NCBI GenBank assembly: GCA_004321925.1
Contig: SCQH01000002.1
Span: 1-41,767, forward strand
Direction: 5' to 3'
Length of the DNA stretch: 41,767 nucleotides
Source: Nitrospirota bacterium
Lineage (GTDB): Bacteria > Nitrospirota > Thermodesulfovibrionia > Thermodesulfovibrionales > UBA6898
Shown here piece after piece: positions 1-7,605 of this stretch. Every line of letters begins with the position of its first letter. The first letter of the stretch is position 1. The notes beneath the pieces are model-generated. The model made no database searches and had not been told where the DNA came from. It worked only from the letters and a program-made list of their open reading frames with translations. A program made the translations under genes and the position numbers.

Positions 1-366
1 GCCTTTGAGCGCGGCGTAGCCGAGCAATGGTTCTTTGCTGTACTGTTTTGCATTTACGTCTGCACCGTGATTAATGAGAAGGCTAGCAGTTTCAAGATCC
101 CCACGAATGCATGCATTAAATAATGCCGTGAATCCAATCTTTGTCTTGGCGTTAACATCAGCGCCATGCAAAAGTAGAAACTCCGCAATGTCTTTATGCC
201 CTTTTTGTGTCGCCAGCATGAGCGGAGTAAGCTCACTGCTTTCTCCGGAATTGGGGTCTGTTCCGGCCTTTATTAATGCCTTTAATTTCTTCAAGTCTCC
301 TCGAAATGCTGCCCGATGAATCGGAGGGCCGAAGATATATCCTGTGAGTTGTCCGATTATTGTCAT
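1..366 (-). CDS. Ankyrin-repeat protein, N-terminal part (runs off window)
   Basis: Reading the minus strand from the ATG at 366 gives 122 codons without a stop up to the window edge, so the gene is cut. The product starts MTIIGQLTGYIFGPPIHRAA and then shows about three ankyrin repeats of roughly 33 residues, with the hallmarks TPLMLATQKGHKDIAEFLL, HGADVNAKTKIGFTALFNAC and NHGADVNAKQ. Ankyrin repeats bind other proteins; the partner cannot be told. There is no signal peptide in the first residues, so it may be cytoplasmic. No clear Shine-Dalgarno precedes the ATG (the upstream bases are A/T-rich), so the start is not certain, although the IHRAAFRGDLKKLKALI entry helix supports it. It points away from everything else in the window. 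Confidence 0.85.
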   Translation of the reverse strand, partial: MTIIGQLTGYIFGPPIHRAAFRGDLKKLKALIKAGTDPNSGESSELTPLMLATQKGHKDIAEFLLLHGADVNAKTKIGFTALFNACIRGDLETASLLINHGADVNAKQYSKEPLLGYAALKG

Positions 367-739
367 TATTTTTATCTATGCAGAACAAGTAATATATCGG
401 CAAGGTGTTTTCCCCGATTCATGCCTGATAATATCACATTCATGTCTTGATTGGTATGAATCTGGCACTTCCTAGGCGGACAATTCGAATTGCCATCGCA
501 CTCGACGGGCTACCGCCGGGTCATGCACGAGTATCACGAAACGGCATGAAAAATAAAATGAAATGGCTCTCTTTACACACATAAAAAAAAAGTTTCTGAT
601 TCCCTGGAACAAGTTTAATGAATGGCCTGGGGAAAGTAAAGAAGATATTCCAGTACACCTCTTTGCCTCCCCCTGCAAAAGGACGGACTCAGCCCCCCCT
701 CCGTGCCTCCCCTTATAATAATGGGAGAGATAATAATTG

Positions 740-762
740 CCCCCTCTTGAGGTAAGAGGGGG
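740..762. repeat. G/C-rich inverted repeat
   Basis: The nine bases CCCCCTCTT at 740-748 are perfectly complementary to AAGAGGGGG at 754-762 around the loop GAGGT. There is no T-run directly after it, so it is not a standard intrinsic terminator. It may be a copy of a dispersed intergenic element; this window holds no second full copy, although a similar AATCCCC...GGGGATT hairpin lies at 12667-12690. Confidence 0.45.
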
Positions 763-832
763 GTGGGGGCGTTATTTTGGTTCTTATTCTCTTTTTACAT
801 GTATAACGGCTGAAGACTTTTTTGACCTCCTG

Positions 833-841
833 TGTTAAAAT
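833..841 (+). promoter_or_regulatory. Extended -10 promoter just before the RseC-like gene
   Basis: TGT-TAAAAT at 833-841 is a full extended -10 element (TG, one base, then TAAAAT, one change from consensus). No -35 is visible, which extended -10 promoters do not need. The predicted transcript start falls at about 847-848, on the ATG itself, so the message would be leaderless. Confidence 0.4.
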
Positions 842-846
842 TCTGG

Positions 847-1275
847 ATGATCGAAGAGATTGGCACGGTCAGGAGCACTGAGGGCAATATGGCGGTCGTT
901 GCGGTGCCGAGAAAAAGCGCCTGTGAGGGCTGCACCGCAGGCACCTGCAAGCCTGACGAGCAGGCGATGGAGATCGAGGCCCTGAACCGGGCAGGCGCAG
1001 TGGCAGGCCAGAAGGTGAAGGTATCCATACAACCATATGTCTATATGAAAGGCTCTATGATCGTCTACGGCATACCGGCGGTCGGGCTGGTGGTCGGGGC
1101 CTTTATCGGTAAAGATCTTCTGTCCGGTTTCTTTCAGGGCGTTGACCCTGATATCCTGTCAGCACTATGCGGGTTTGCGGCATTCGGCATCTCCCTTGCC
1201 CTCGTGAAGGTCTGGTCCGGCAGGGCGGGGAAGAATATCGAATCAAAACCCGTTATTGAAGAGATATTGAGTTAG
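847..1275 (+). CDS. RseC/MucC-family membrane protein (SoxR-reducing system family)
   Basis: The product is about 142 residues and opens MIEEIGTV, the usual start of RseC/MucC family proteins (Pfam RseC_MucC). It has the family's N-terminal Cys cluster (CEGCTAGTC), a short beta-rich domain, and two hydrophobic helices, YVYMKGSMIVYGIPAVGLVV and a second around ILSALCGFAAFGISLALV, followed by a short charged tail. In Gammaproteobacteria RseC acts in sigma-E control or in reduction of SoxR, often next to Rnf genes. Neither lies here, so the role is open; redox or thiol chemistry at the membrane is a fair guess from the cysteines. A GTG at 832 would add five residues; I chose the ATG at 847 because the family begins there and a -10 box ends five bases earlier. 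Confidence 0.75.
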   Translation: MIEEIGTVRSTEGNMAVVAVPRKSACEGCTAGTCKPDEQAMEIEALNRAGAVAGQKVKVSIQPYVYMKGSMIVYGIPAVGLVVGAFIGKDLLSGFFQGVDPDILSALCGFAAFGISLALVKVWSGRAGKNIESKPVIEEILS

Positions 1276-1325
1276 CAGGGAAACCTGCATTACATTTATC
1301 AAAATATTCCGGCAAGGGGGAAGTA

Positions 1326-3422
1326 ATGGCAAACTTTGATGTCTCGAAGCTCAGAAATGTAGCGGTGATAGCGCATGGAGGTGCGGGCAAGACCTCGCTG
1401 GTGGAGGCCGTGCTCTTCGACTCGGGCATGACCGACAGGCTCGGCAATGTCCAGGACGGGACAACGGTCACCGATTATGAGCCGGAGGAGATCGACCGGA
1501 AGATCACGATAACCTCGTCCCTTGCCTTCAGCAACTGGGACAAACACAGGATAAACCTGATCGATACCCCCGGGTTTATCAACTTCATCGAGGACACCCG
1601 CGGCTGCCTGAAGGCGGTCGACGGGGCGGTCATCATTGTCAGCGCCCTTTCCGGGGTCAAGGCAGAGACCGAGAAGATCTGGAAATATGCCTGCGAATAC
1701 GAGATCCCGAGGATCATGTTCGTCAACAAGATGGACAAGGAGTCTGCCGACTTCGAGCGGGCCCTGAGCGAACTTGAAAAGTCCTTCGATGCCGAAGCCA
1801 TTCCCCTGCAGATACCCATCGGTTCCGCCGAGACCCTCACCGGGGTCGTTGACCTGGTCAGCATGAAGGCCTATATCTCAAAGGCCGGAAAGACCGAGGT
1901 GACCGATATCCCTGCCGATATGCTGGAAGAGGCCGGCCGGTTCAGGAAAAAGCTGATCGAAAAGATCGCTGAATCGGACGATGCGCTTCTTGAGAAATAT
2001 CTCGAGGGCACCGACCTGACGAATGAGGAGATCATAAACGGGATCAAGGAGAGCTCGCTGACCAGGAAGTTCATCCCGGTCACCTGCGGATCAGCCCTCA
2101 AGAACATCGGCATCACCAGCCTTCTTGATACCATCCTGCTCTGCCTGCCGTCGCCGGCCGAGATGGCGACCATATCGCCGATCAGGGGCAACAGCCCGAA
2201 GGACAAATCAGAGGTGATCAGAAAGCCGGCTGAGAATGAGCCGCTTGCAGCGTATGTCTTTAAGACCATAGCCGACCCGTTCGCCGGCAAGCTCTCCCTC
2301 TTCCGGGTCTATTCAGGGACGCTCAAGGCCGACTCGACGATATACAACTCGACCGCGGATACCAAGGAGCGGCTGGGCCAGCTCTTTTATCTCCAGGGGA
2401 AAAAGCAGGTGCCGGTCCAGTCCCTCTCTGCGGGTGAGATCGGGGTCGTTGCCAAGCTCAAGGGCACCAATACCGGCGATACGATCTGCGATGAAGCAAA
2501 ACCGATCGTCTTTAAGAAAGTGAAGTTTGCCGACCCGATCATCTCTTACGCCATGGCCGCAAAGAACAAAGGGGATGAGGAGAAGGTGAGCATTGCCCTC
2601 CACCGGGTCCTCGAGGAGGACCAGACCCTCAGGTTCACGCGTGAGGAAGAGACCAAGGAGATGATCATCTCCGGCATGGGGCAGGTGCATATCGAGGTGA
2701 CGCTTGAGCGGCTGAGGCGGCGGTTCGGGGTCGAGATCGAGATGAAGACGCCGAAGATACCATATCGTGAGACGATCAAGGCAGCGACCAAGGTCCAGGG
2801 CAGATACAAAAAGCAGTCCGGGGGCAAGGGCCAGTACGGCGATTGCCATATAACGGTCGAGCCGCTGCCGAGGGGCTCCGGTTTTGAATTCGTGGACAAG
2901 ATCGTGGGCGGGTCGATCCCCCGCCAGTATATTCCCGCTGTCGAAAAGGGGATCATCGATGCCATGCATGAAGGAGTGATCGCGGGCTACCCGATCGTCG
3001 ACCTGCGGGTGACCCTGACCGACGGCTCGTACCACACGGTCGACTCCTCGGAAATGGCCTTTAAGATAGCCGGCTCCATGGCGATCAAAAAGGCTGTCCT
3101 GGAAGCAAGACCGATCCTCCTGGAGCCGATCATGAGGGCAGAGATAACGACTCCGGATGAGACGCTCGGCGCGGTCATCGGCGACCTGAATTCCAAGAGG
3201 GGGAAGGTCCAGGGAGTGGAACCCCAGGCAGGCGGCAATCAGAAGATATCGGCGACAGTGCCCATGTCCGAGATGCTGACCTATGCGAACCAACTCCACA
3301 GCCTGACCTCGGGCAGGGGGCTCTACTCCATGGAATTTTCCAATTATGAGGAGATGCCTTCTCATAATGCCCAGAAGATCATTGCCGAACGGGAGGCGCA
3401 GAAACAGGAAAAGCATGCGTAG
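1326..3422 (+). CDS. fusA: Elongation factor G-like translational GTPase (EF-G2 type)
   Basis: The 698-residue protein has the full EF-G layout: GTPase domain (about 1-265), domain II (about 290-385), III, IV (about 470-590) and the C-terminal V. GTP-binding motifs are visible: P-loop AHGGAGKTS at 16-24, DTPGF at 80-84 and NKMD at 134-137. Ordinary EF-G reads AHIDAGKTT in the P-loop; the GGAGKTS version and the DGTTVTDYEPEE segment mark the EF-G-II branch, as in the second EF-G of Thermus, whose exact job is unclear (ribosome-dependent GTPase, partial overlap with EF-G). It is probably not the main translocase, since no ribosomal protein or EF-Tu genes are near. The start has a good AGGGGGA site. 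The gene overlaps the next start codon, so the two are likely co-translated. Confidence 0.88.
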   Translation: MANFDVSKLRNVAVIAHGGAGKTSLVEAVLFDSGMTDRLGNVQDGTTVTDYEPEEIDRKITITSSLAFSNWDKHRINLIDTPGFINFIEDTRGCLKAVDGAVIIVSALSGVKAETEKIWKYACEYEIPRIMFVNKMDKESADFERALSELEKSFDAEAIPLQIPIGSAETLTGVVDLVSMKAYISKAGKTEVTDIPADMLEEAGRFRKKLIEKIAESDDALLEKYLEGTDLTNEEIINGIKESSLTRKFIPVTCGSALKNIGITSLLDTILLCLPSPAEMATISPIRGNSPKDKSEVIRKPAENEPLAAYVFKTIADPFAGKLSLFRVYSGTLKADSTIYNSTADTKERLGQLFYLQGKKQVPVQSLSAGEIGVVAKLKGTNTGDTICDEAKPIVFKKVKFADPIISYAMAAKNKGDEEKVSIALHRVLEEDQTLRFTREEETKEMIISGMGQVHIEVTLERLRRRFGVEIEMKTPKIPYRETIKAATKVQGRYKKQSGGKGQYGDCHITVEPLPRGSGFEFVDKIVGGSIPRQYIPAVEKGIIDAMHEGVIAGYPIVDLRVTLTDGSYHTVDSSEMAFKIAGSMAIKKAVLEARPILLEPIMRAEITTPDETLGAVIGDLNSKRGKVQGVEPQAGGNQKISATVPMSEMLTYANQLHSLTSGRGLYSMEFSNYEEMPSHNAQKIIAEREAQKQEKHA

Positions 3423-4107
3423 CTGCCTTATCCTTGCTGTCTCTGTCCTGATAGGGTCTATGGCAGGGACCGCGTTTTCAGAAGGGCCGCTGCAGGAAAA
3501 GATGCCTGCCCCGGAAACAGCAGAGACCAGTCCTGCCCCTGTCCAGAAGAAGGTCCGGATAGAGGTCAGGGAAGGGCTGGTGGGTGTTGATCTTCAGAAC
3601 GCTGATCTCAGCAGCGTCATGAAGGAGCTTGGAGCAAAGGCAGGGATCAAGGTCAGCATGGGAGGTACTGCCCCGCAGAAGAAGATCACCACGCGGTTTT
3701 CCGGGCTTGAGCTTGACAGGGCCATTTCGAGGCTCATGACGCTCATCAATGAAAAGAACTATACGATAACCTATGACGCGCAGGGGCGGCCGAACTCGGT
3801 CGAGGTGTATGCAGGCTCCCCTGAGGCGGCTTCCCCGGCAAAGATGCATGCCAGGCCGGAGGTTCTACGGAGCCCGCAGCCTCCGTCCTCCCCCCCTGCA
3901 AAGGCCCCGACAGGGGTGCAGAAAAATCCGCCGGTTCAGACCCGACTGCTGCCTCCGGTCGGTCAGAAAAAGGAGGATGTGAAGGGTCCGGGGAAAAAGG
4001 TCGTGCAGAAGGATAATGGTGATGACGACGACGATGACGACGATGGTCCGGCCGAGGACCTTCCCTATATCCCGCCGCTGAAAAAACCGGTCCAGCCGCC
4101 TAAATAA
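3415..4107 (+). CDS. Secreted protein with STN-like domain and acidic, proline-rich tail
   Basis: The ATG at 3415 lies inside the last codons of the EF-G-like gene, so the two form a transcription unit. The 230-residue product begins with a signal peptide (MRSCLILAVSVLIGSMAGTA, cleavage probably near AFS-EG). Residues about 45-125 (EVREGLVGVDLQNADLSSVM onwards) resemble the short N-terminal domain of secretins and TonB receptors: two beta-alpha units with LQNADLSSVMKELG and LELDRAISRLM. The rest is low complexity: Pro/Ala-rich, a run of eight aspartates (NGDDDDDDDD), then PYIPPLKKPVQPP. No secretin barrel follows, so it is not a secretin but perhaps a periplasmic adaptor. An upstream in-frame ATG at 3346 inside EF-G is rejected because the signal peptide starts at 3415. 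Confidence 0.72.
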   Translation: MRSCLILAVSVLIGSMAGTAFSEGPLQEKMPAPETAETSPAPVQKKVRIEVREGLVGVDLQNADLSSVMKELGAKAGIKVSMGGTAPQKKITTRFSGLELDRAISRLMTLINEKNYTITYDAQGRPNSVEVYAGSPEAASPAKMHARPEVLRSPQPPSSPPAKAPTGVQKNPPVQTRLLPPVGQKKEDVKGPGKKVVQKDNGDDDDDDDDGPAEDLPYIPPLKKPVQPPK

Positions 4108-4133
4108 CTGCATGGGTGATGCCCTGAGGGTCA

Positions 4134-4163
4134 TTGAATTAAGGCTTTCCCTTAGGCTAATAT
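4134..4163 (+). promoter_or_regulatory. Sigma-70-type promoter of the dTDP-sugar operon
   Basis: TTGAAT at 4134-4139 and TAATAT at 4158-4163 are separated by 18 bases. The predicted start of transcription is about 4170, next to the ATG at 4171. No Shine-Dalgarno stands before that ATG, so the message is probably leaderless. Confidence 0.55.
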
Positions 4164-4170
4164 AGACCTC

Positions 4171-5235
4171 ATGAAGGCGCTCATATTAAGTGGCGGCAAA
4201 GGCACCCGGCTGAGGCCGCTGACCTATTCAGGGGCAAAGCAGCTGGTCCCCGTTGCAAACAGACCGATCCTTTTTTACTGCATCGACAACCTTGTCAACG
4301 CCGGGATCAAAGATATCGGGATCATCATATCCCCGGAGACGGGGCAGGAGATACGGGAAGCTGTCGGAGACGGCAGCAGATGGAAGGTCAAAATAACCTA
4401 TATCCTCCAGGATAGCCCTGCCGGCCTCGCCCATGCGGTTAAGGTGGCCAGGCCCTTCCTGAAGACGACCCCGTTCGTCATGTACCTCGGGGACAACCTC
4501 ATCGGCAGGGACATCCGCCAGTTCGTCTCGGATTTCATCAAGAAGGGGTCTGACGCAACGATCCTGCTGAAGGAGGTCGAAAACCCGAGGCAGTTCGGCG
4601 TTGCCGAGGTATCGAAGGGCGGCAGTATCGTACGGCTGATCGAGAAGCCGGAGAACCCTCCGTCGAACCTGGCCCTTGTCGGCGTCTATATCTTCTCTCC
4701 CCGCATCCATAAGGCGATCGACCGGATCAGGCCCTCGCAGCGGGGGGAGCTTGAGATCACCGATGCTATCCAGGAACTGATCCTCATGGGGCATAAGGTC
4801 AGAAGCTTTATCCTTGATTCGTGGTGGCTCGATACCGGCAAAAAGGACGACCTCCTGACCGCAAACGCTATCGTGCTCGATGAATGGGGAAAGAAGAGCC
4901 TCGAGGGGACGATAGACAAGTCCTCGAAGATCCTCGGCAGGGTGACCGTCGGCAAGAACTCGGTGGTGAAGGCCAGCACCATCCGGGGGCCGGTCGTGAT
5001 CGGGGAAAACACGATCATCGACCATGCCTTCATCGGTCCGCATACCAGCATCGGCGATGATGTCAGGATCATCAATTCTTCCGTAGAGCATTCGGTCATC
5101 CTGGGCGGGAGCGAGGTGCTTGACATCGAGAGGGTCGAGGAAAGCCTTATCGGCAAGAGGGTCAGGATCATGCGAAACAGCGGCCATAAGGCGTTGAGGC
5201 TGATGCTCGGCGATGATTCGAGCATGGAGGTCTGA
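4171..5235 (+). CDS. rfbA: Glucose-1-phosphate thymidylyltransferase, long form
   Basis: This 354-residue nucleotidyltransferase makes dTDP-glucose from glucose-1-phosphate and dTTP, the first step of dTDP-deoxysugar synthesis. The N-terminal domain has [13 protein letters not shown] (6-18), QLVPVANRP (24-32), the metal-binding LGDN (106-109), IEKPENPPS (158-166) and [10 protein letters not shown]. Unlike the 290-residue E. coli RmlA, it continues into a left-handed beta-helix (about 245-320: [20 protein letters not shown]), typical of the long RmlA/StrD class found in archaea and many deep-branching bacteria. It heads a tight four-gene operon: the next start lies two bases after its stop. 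A -10 box ends seven bases before the ATG. Confidence 0.92.
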   Translation: MKALILSGGKGTRLRPLTYSGAKQLVPVANRPILFYCIDNLVNAGIKDIGIIISPETGQEIREAVGDGSRWKVKITYILQDSPAGLAHAVKVARPFLKTTPFVMYLGDNLIGRDIRQFVSDFIKKGSDATILLKEVENPRQFGVAEVSKGGSIVRLIEKPENPPSNLALVGVYIFSPRIHKAIDRIRPSQRGELEITDAIQELILMGHKVRSFILDSWWLDTGKKDDLLTANAIVLDEWGKKSLEGTIDKSSKILGRVTVGKNSVVKASTIRGPVVIGENTIIDHAFIGPHTSIGDDVRIINSSVEHSVILGGSEVLDIERVEESLIGKRVRIMRNSGHKALRLMLGDDSSMEV

Positions 5236-5237
5236 GC

Positions 5238-5681
5238 ATGGAGGGTGTTGAGGTAAAGGAACTGGGCCAATTCTGCGATGAACGCGGCTGGCTGGTCGAG
5301 ATCTTCAGAAATGACGAGACCGCCTACCGGCCGGTCATGTCGTATGTATCCATGACCAGACCGGGCATAGCGCGCGGTCCCCATGAACATATCGGACAGA
5401 CCGACCTCTTCTGTTTCTTCGGCAGTTTCAGGCTCTATCTCTGGGACAACAGAAAGGGCTCCGCGACCTTTGGAGCAAGGCAGGTGTTTGACTGCGTGGG
5501 CAGGCCCCATATGGCGATCGTTCCTCCGGGCGTGGTCCATGCGTATAAGAATATCGGCGAACAGGACAGCCTCGTCATCAATCTGCCTGATCAGCTTTTC
5601 AGGGGAGAGGGCAAGGCCTTCCCGGTCGATGAGATACGGTATGAGAACGACCCTGAAGCTCCCTTCAGGATAGAAGACTAG
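5238..5681 (+). CDS. rfbC: RmlC-like cupin, dTDP-4-dehydrorhamnose 3,5-epimerase family (short form)
   Basis: The 147-residue protein is a single cupin related to RmlC. It has the early DERGWLVEIFRND segment, then ARGPHEH in the place of the RmlC RGLHYQ active-site histidine motif, and PPGVVHAYKN in the place of PxGxAHGF. It is about 35 residues shorter than E. coli RmlC and lacks the exact RGLH sequence, so it belongs to the dTDP-4-dehydrorhamnose 3,5-epimerase-related group rather than the classical enzyme. Its place between rmlA and rmlB argues that it does the epimerase step on dTDP-4-keto-6-deoxyglucose, but a 3,4-ketoisomerase role (dTDP-fucosamine type) cannot be excluded. A GGAGG at 5226-5230, inside the end of rmlA, serves its ATG. 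Confidence 0.7.
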   Translation: MEGVEVKELGQFCDERGWLVEIFRNDETAYRPVMSYVSMTRPGIARGPHEHIGQTDLFCFFGSFRLYLWDNRKGSATFGARQVFDCVGRPHMAIVPPGVVHAYKNIGEQDSLVINLPDQLFRGEGKAFPVDEIRYENDPEAPFRIED

Positions 5682-5682
5682 G

Positions 5683-6708
5683 ATGCGCATACTCGTCACC
5701 GGGGGCGCCGGGTTCATCGGGTCCAACTTCATCCGGCAGATGCTGGCAGAGCATCCTGAGCATGAGGTCCTCAACCTCGACAGCCTTACCTATGCAGGGA
5801 ACCTTGAAAATCTTCAGGGGCTGGAAACTGAGCCCCGGTATGCCTTTGTCAGGGGAGATATCTGCGATCAGGACCTCCTGAAAGGCCTGACGTTCGATGC
5901 CATTATCCACTTTGCGGCTGAAAGCCATGTCGACCGGTCCATCCTCGACTCTTCCCCCTTTCTGCAGACCAATATCACCGGCACGAAAAATCTCCTTGAG
6001 CTTGCCCGGGCCAGGCGCTGCAGGATGCTGCATGTCTCGACAGACGAGGTCTACGGCTCGATAGCTGAAGGCCAGTTCACCGAGATGTCTCCGCTGAGCC
6101 CCAACAGTCCCTATGCCGCCAGCAAGGCCTCGTCCGATCTTTTTGCGCGGGCCTATCATGAGACCTACGGGGTCGATGTCGTCATCACGCGCTGCTCAAA
6201 TAATTACGGGCCATACCAGTTCCCTGAAAAGCTTATCCCCCTGATGATCGCCAATGCCCTGGCCGGGAAATCCCTGCCGGTCTATGGCGACGGCAAAAAT
6301 GTCCGCGACTGGATCCACGTGGCTGACCACTGCAGGGCAGTTGCTCTGGCCTTCCATAAAGGCAGGGCAGGCGAGGTCTATAACATTGGCGGCAGGAACG
6401 AACAGCAGAACATCGGGATCATCCGGATGATCCTCGAAACGATCTCCGAGCGGCTCGGCTCGGACAGGGAGGCCCTGATGGGGCTGATCACCTATGTCAC
6501 GGACAGGCCGGGGCACGACAGGAGATATGCCATCGACCCGCTGAAGACCGAGTCAGAGCTCGGCTGGAAACCTCTCGTCGGTTTTGAAGAGGGCATAGCC
6601 TCGACCGTCGACTGGTATCTTGCCAACAGGGCCTGGTGGGGCCGCATCCTGTCCGGGGAATATATGACCTATTACGAGACCCAGTACCGCCAGAGGCTCG
6701 GGTCGTGA
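5683..6708 (+). CDS. rfbB: dTDP-glucose 4,6-dehydratase
   Basis: An extended short-chain dehydrogenase of 341 residues that turns dTDP-glucose into dTDP-4-keto-6-deoxyglucose. It has the NAD-binding GGAGFIGSN (7-15), the family marker HFAAESHVDRS (76-86), the catalytic STDEVYG with T120-D121-E122, and YAASK with Y144 and K148. The substrate-binding NNYGPYQFPEKLIPL and RPGHDRRYAID are also complete. Length and motifs match E. coli and Salmonella RmlB. It starts one base after the rmlC-like stop codon, and its own stop TGA overlaps the GTG start of rmlD. Confidence 0.95.
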   Translation: MRILVTGGAGFIGSNFIRQMLAEHPEHEVLNLDSLTYAGNLENLQGLETEPRYAFVRGDICDQDLLKGLTFDAIIHFAAESHVDRSILDSSPFLQTNITGTKNLLELARARRCRMLHVSTDEVYGSIAEGQFTEMSPLSPNSPYAASKASSDLFARAYHETYGVDVVITRCSNNYGPYQFPEKLIPLMIANALAGKSLPVYGDGKNVRDWIHVADHCRAVALAFHKGRAGEVYNIGGRNEQQNIGIIRMILETISERLGSDREALMGLITYVTDRPGHDRRYAIDPLKTESELGWKPLVGFEEGIASTVDWYLANRAWWGRILSGEYMTYYETQYRQRLGS

Positions 6709-7529
6709 AGGTCGCGCTGACCGGTTCAGAGGGGATGCTCGGGCAGGATATACAGGGGGTCTTCTCCGAAGATGAGCTGATCGGGTTCACCTATAGCAGT
6801 CTCGATATCACCGTGCTCGATGACGTCATCAGAAGCATACGGGAAGCAAGGCCCGATGTCCTGATCCATGCCGCTGCCTATACCGATGTCGACCGCGCCG
6901 AGGCAGAGCCGGAGCAGGCATATCTGGTCAACGGGCTTGGCACGCGGAACCTGGCAATGGCTGCGGAGGAGCTGCGCATCCCGATCGTCTACCTGAGCAC
7001 GGATTATGTGTTCGACGGCACAAAGAAGGCTGCGTATGATGAATGGGACCCGGCCTGTCCGGTCAACCAGTACGGCCTTTCAAAGCTCATCGGAGAACGG
7101 TTCGTGACCTCGCTCACCAACAGGCATTATATAGTCAGGACCTCATGGCTTTGCGGAAAGAACGGGAAGAATTTCGTCGAAACGATCTGCAGGCTCCTGA
7201 CAGAGCGTGAGAGCCTTGATGTTGTTGACGATCAGCGCGGCTGTCCGACCTTTACGTCCGACCTGGCGGTCAAGCTCAGGGAACTGCTCGGCAGAGGGTA
7301 CGGGACCTATCACATCACGAACAGCGGGGCCTGCTCCTGGTATGAATTTGCGGTAAAGATCGCAGGGCTGAAGGGTTATAACAAAAAGATCGCTCCGGTC
7401 ACCTCCGACAAATTTCCCCGTCCGGCAAAACGGCCGGCCAATTCGGTTCTCGGCAACACCATGCTGCGGCTGGAAGGGCTTGAACCACTGCGCCCCTGGG
7501 AAGAGGCCCTGGCGGATTACCTGGGATAG
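6705..7529 (+). CDS. rfbD: dTDP-4-dehydrorhamnose reductase
   Basis: This 274-residue short-chain dehydrogenase does the last step to dTDP-L-rhamnose. Visible motifs are the nucleotide-binding TGSEGMLGQDI (6-16), HAAAYTDVDRAE (55-66), the catalytic YLSTDYVFDG (96-105) and YGLSK with Y123 and K127; GTYHITNSGACSWYEFA is the usual C-terminal substrate region. The start is the GTG at 6705, which shares bases with the rmlB stop (GTGA) and begins the expected MKVALTGSEG sequence; an upstream in-frame ATG at 6636 lies inside rmlB and is rejected. With the three genes before it the dTDP-rhamnose pathway is complete, so rhamnose probably enters LPS, exopolysaccharide or a glycoprotein. No glycosyltransferases lie nearby. 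Confidence 0.92.
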   Translation: MKVALTGSEGMLGQDIQGVFSEDELIGFTYSSLDITVLDDVIRSIREARPDVLIHAAAYTDVDRAEAEPEQAYLVNGLGTRNLAMAAEELRIPIVYLSTDYVFDGTKKAAYDEWDPACPVNQYGLSKLIGERFVTSLTNRHYIVRTSWLCGKNGKNFVETICRLLTERESLDVVDDQRGCPTFTSDLAVKLRELLGRGYGTYHITNSGACSWYEFAVKIAGLKGYNKKIAPVTSDKFPRPAKRPANSVLGNTMLRLEGLEPLRPWEEALADYLG

Positions 7530-7605
7530 CTTCTTTACGGCCTTTCTCGTGCATGGACTGCCTTGCCACGCAGGTTATTATGAAAAAGACAGGAGGATTA
7601 CTGCA

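Larger units (their letters stand above)
367..846. other. Intergenic region without a convincing gene
   Basis: This gap lies between two divergent genes and should hold both promoters. A G/C-rich inverted repeat at 740-762 (stem CCCCCTCTT, five-base loop, stem AAGAGGGGG) sits in a G-rich stretch that runs to 770. A short plus-strand reading frame around 475-566 has a protein-like look but no start or recognisable family, so it could be a gene remnant. Nothing else could be supported. Confidence 0.5.

Noticed and set aside
472-678. 68-residue minus-strand ORF
   Set aside because: No ribosome site, no family resemblance, and unusual composition; treated as chance.
2313-3416. 367-residue ORF antisense to the EF-G-like gene
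   Set aside because: Long antisense frames are expected opposite GC-rich genes; the sequence is His/Arg/Asp-rich and lacks any motif.
4228-5187. 319-residue ORF antisense to rfbA
   Set aside because: Shadow of a GC-rich gene whose identity is clear on the plus strand.
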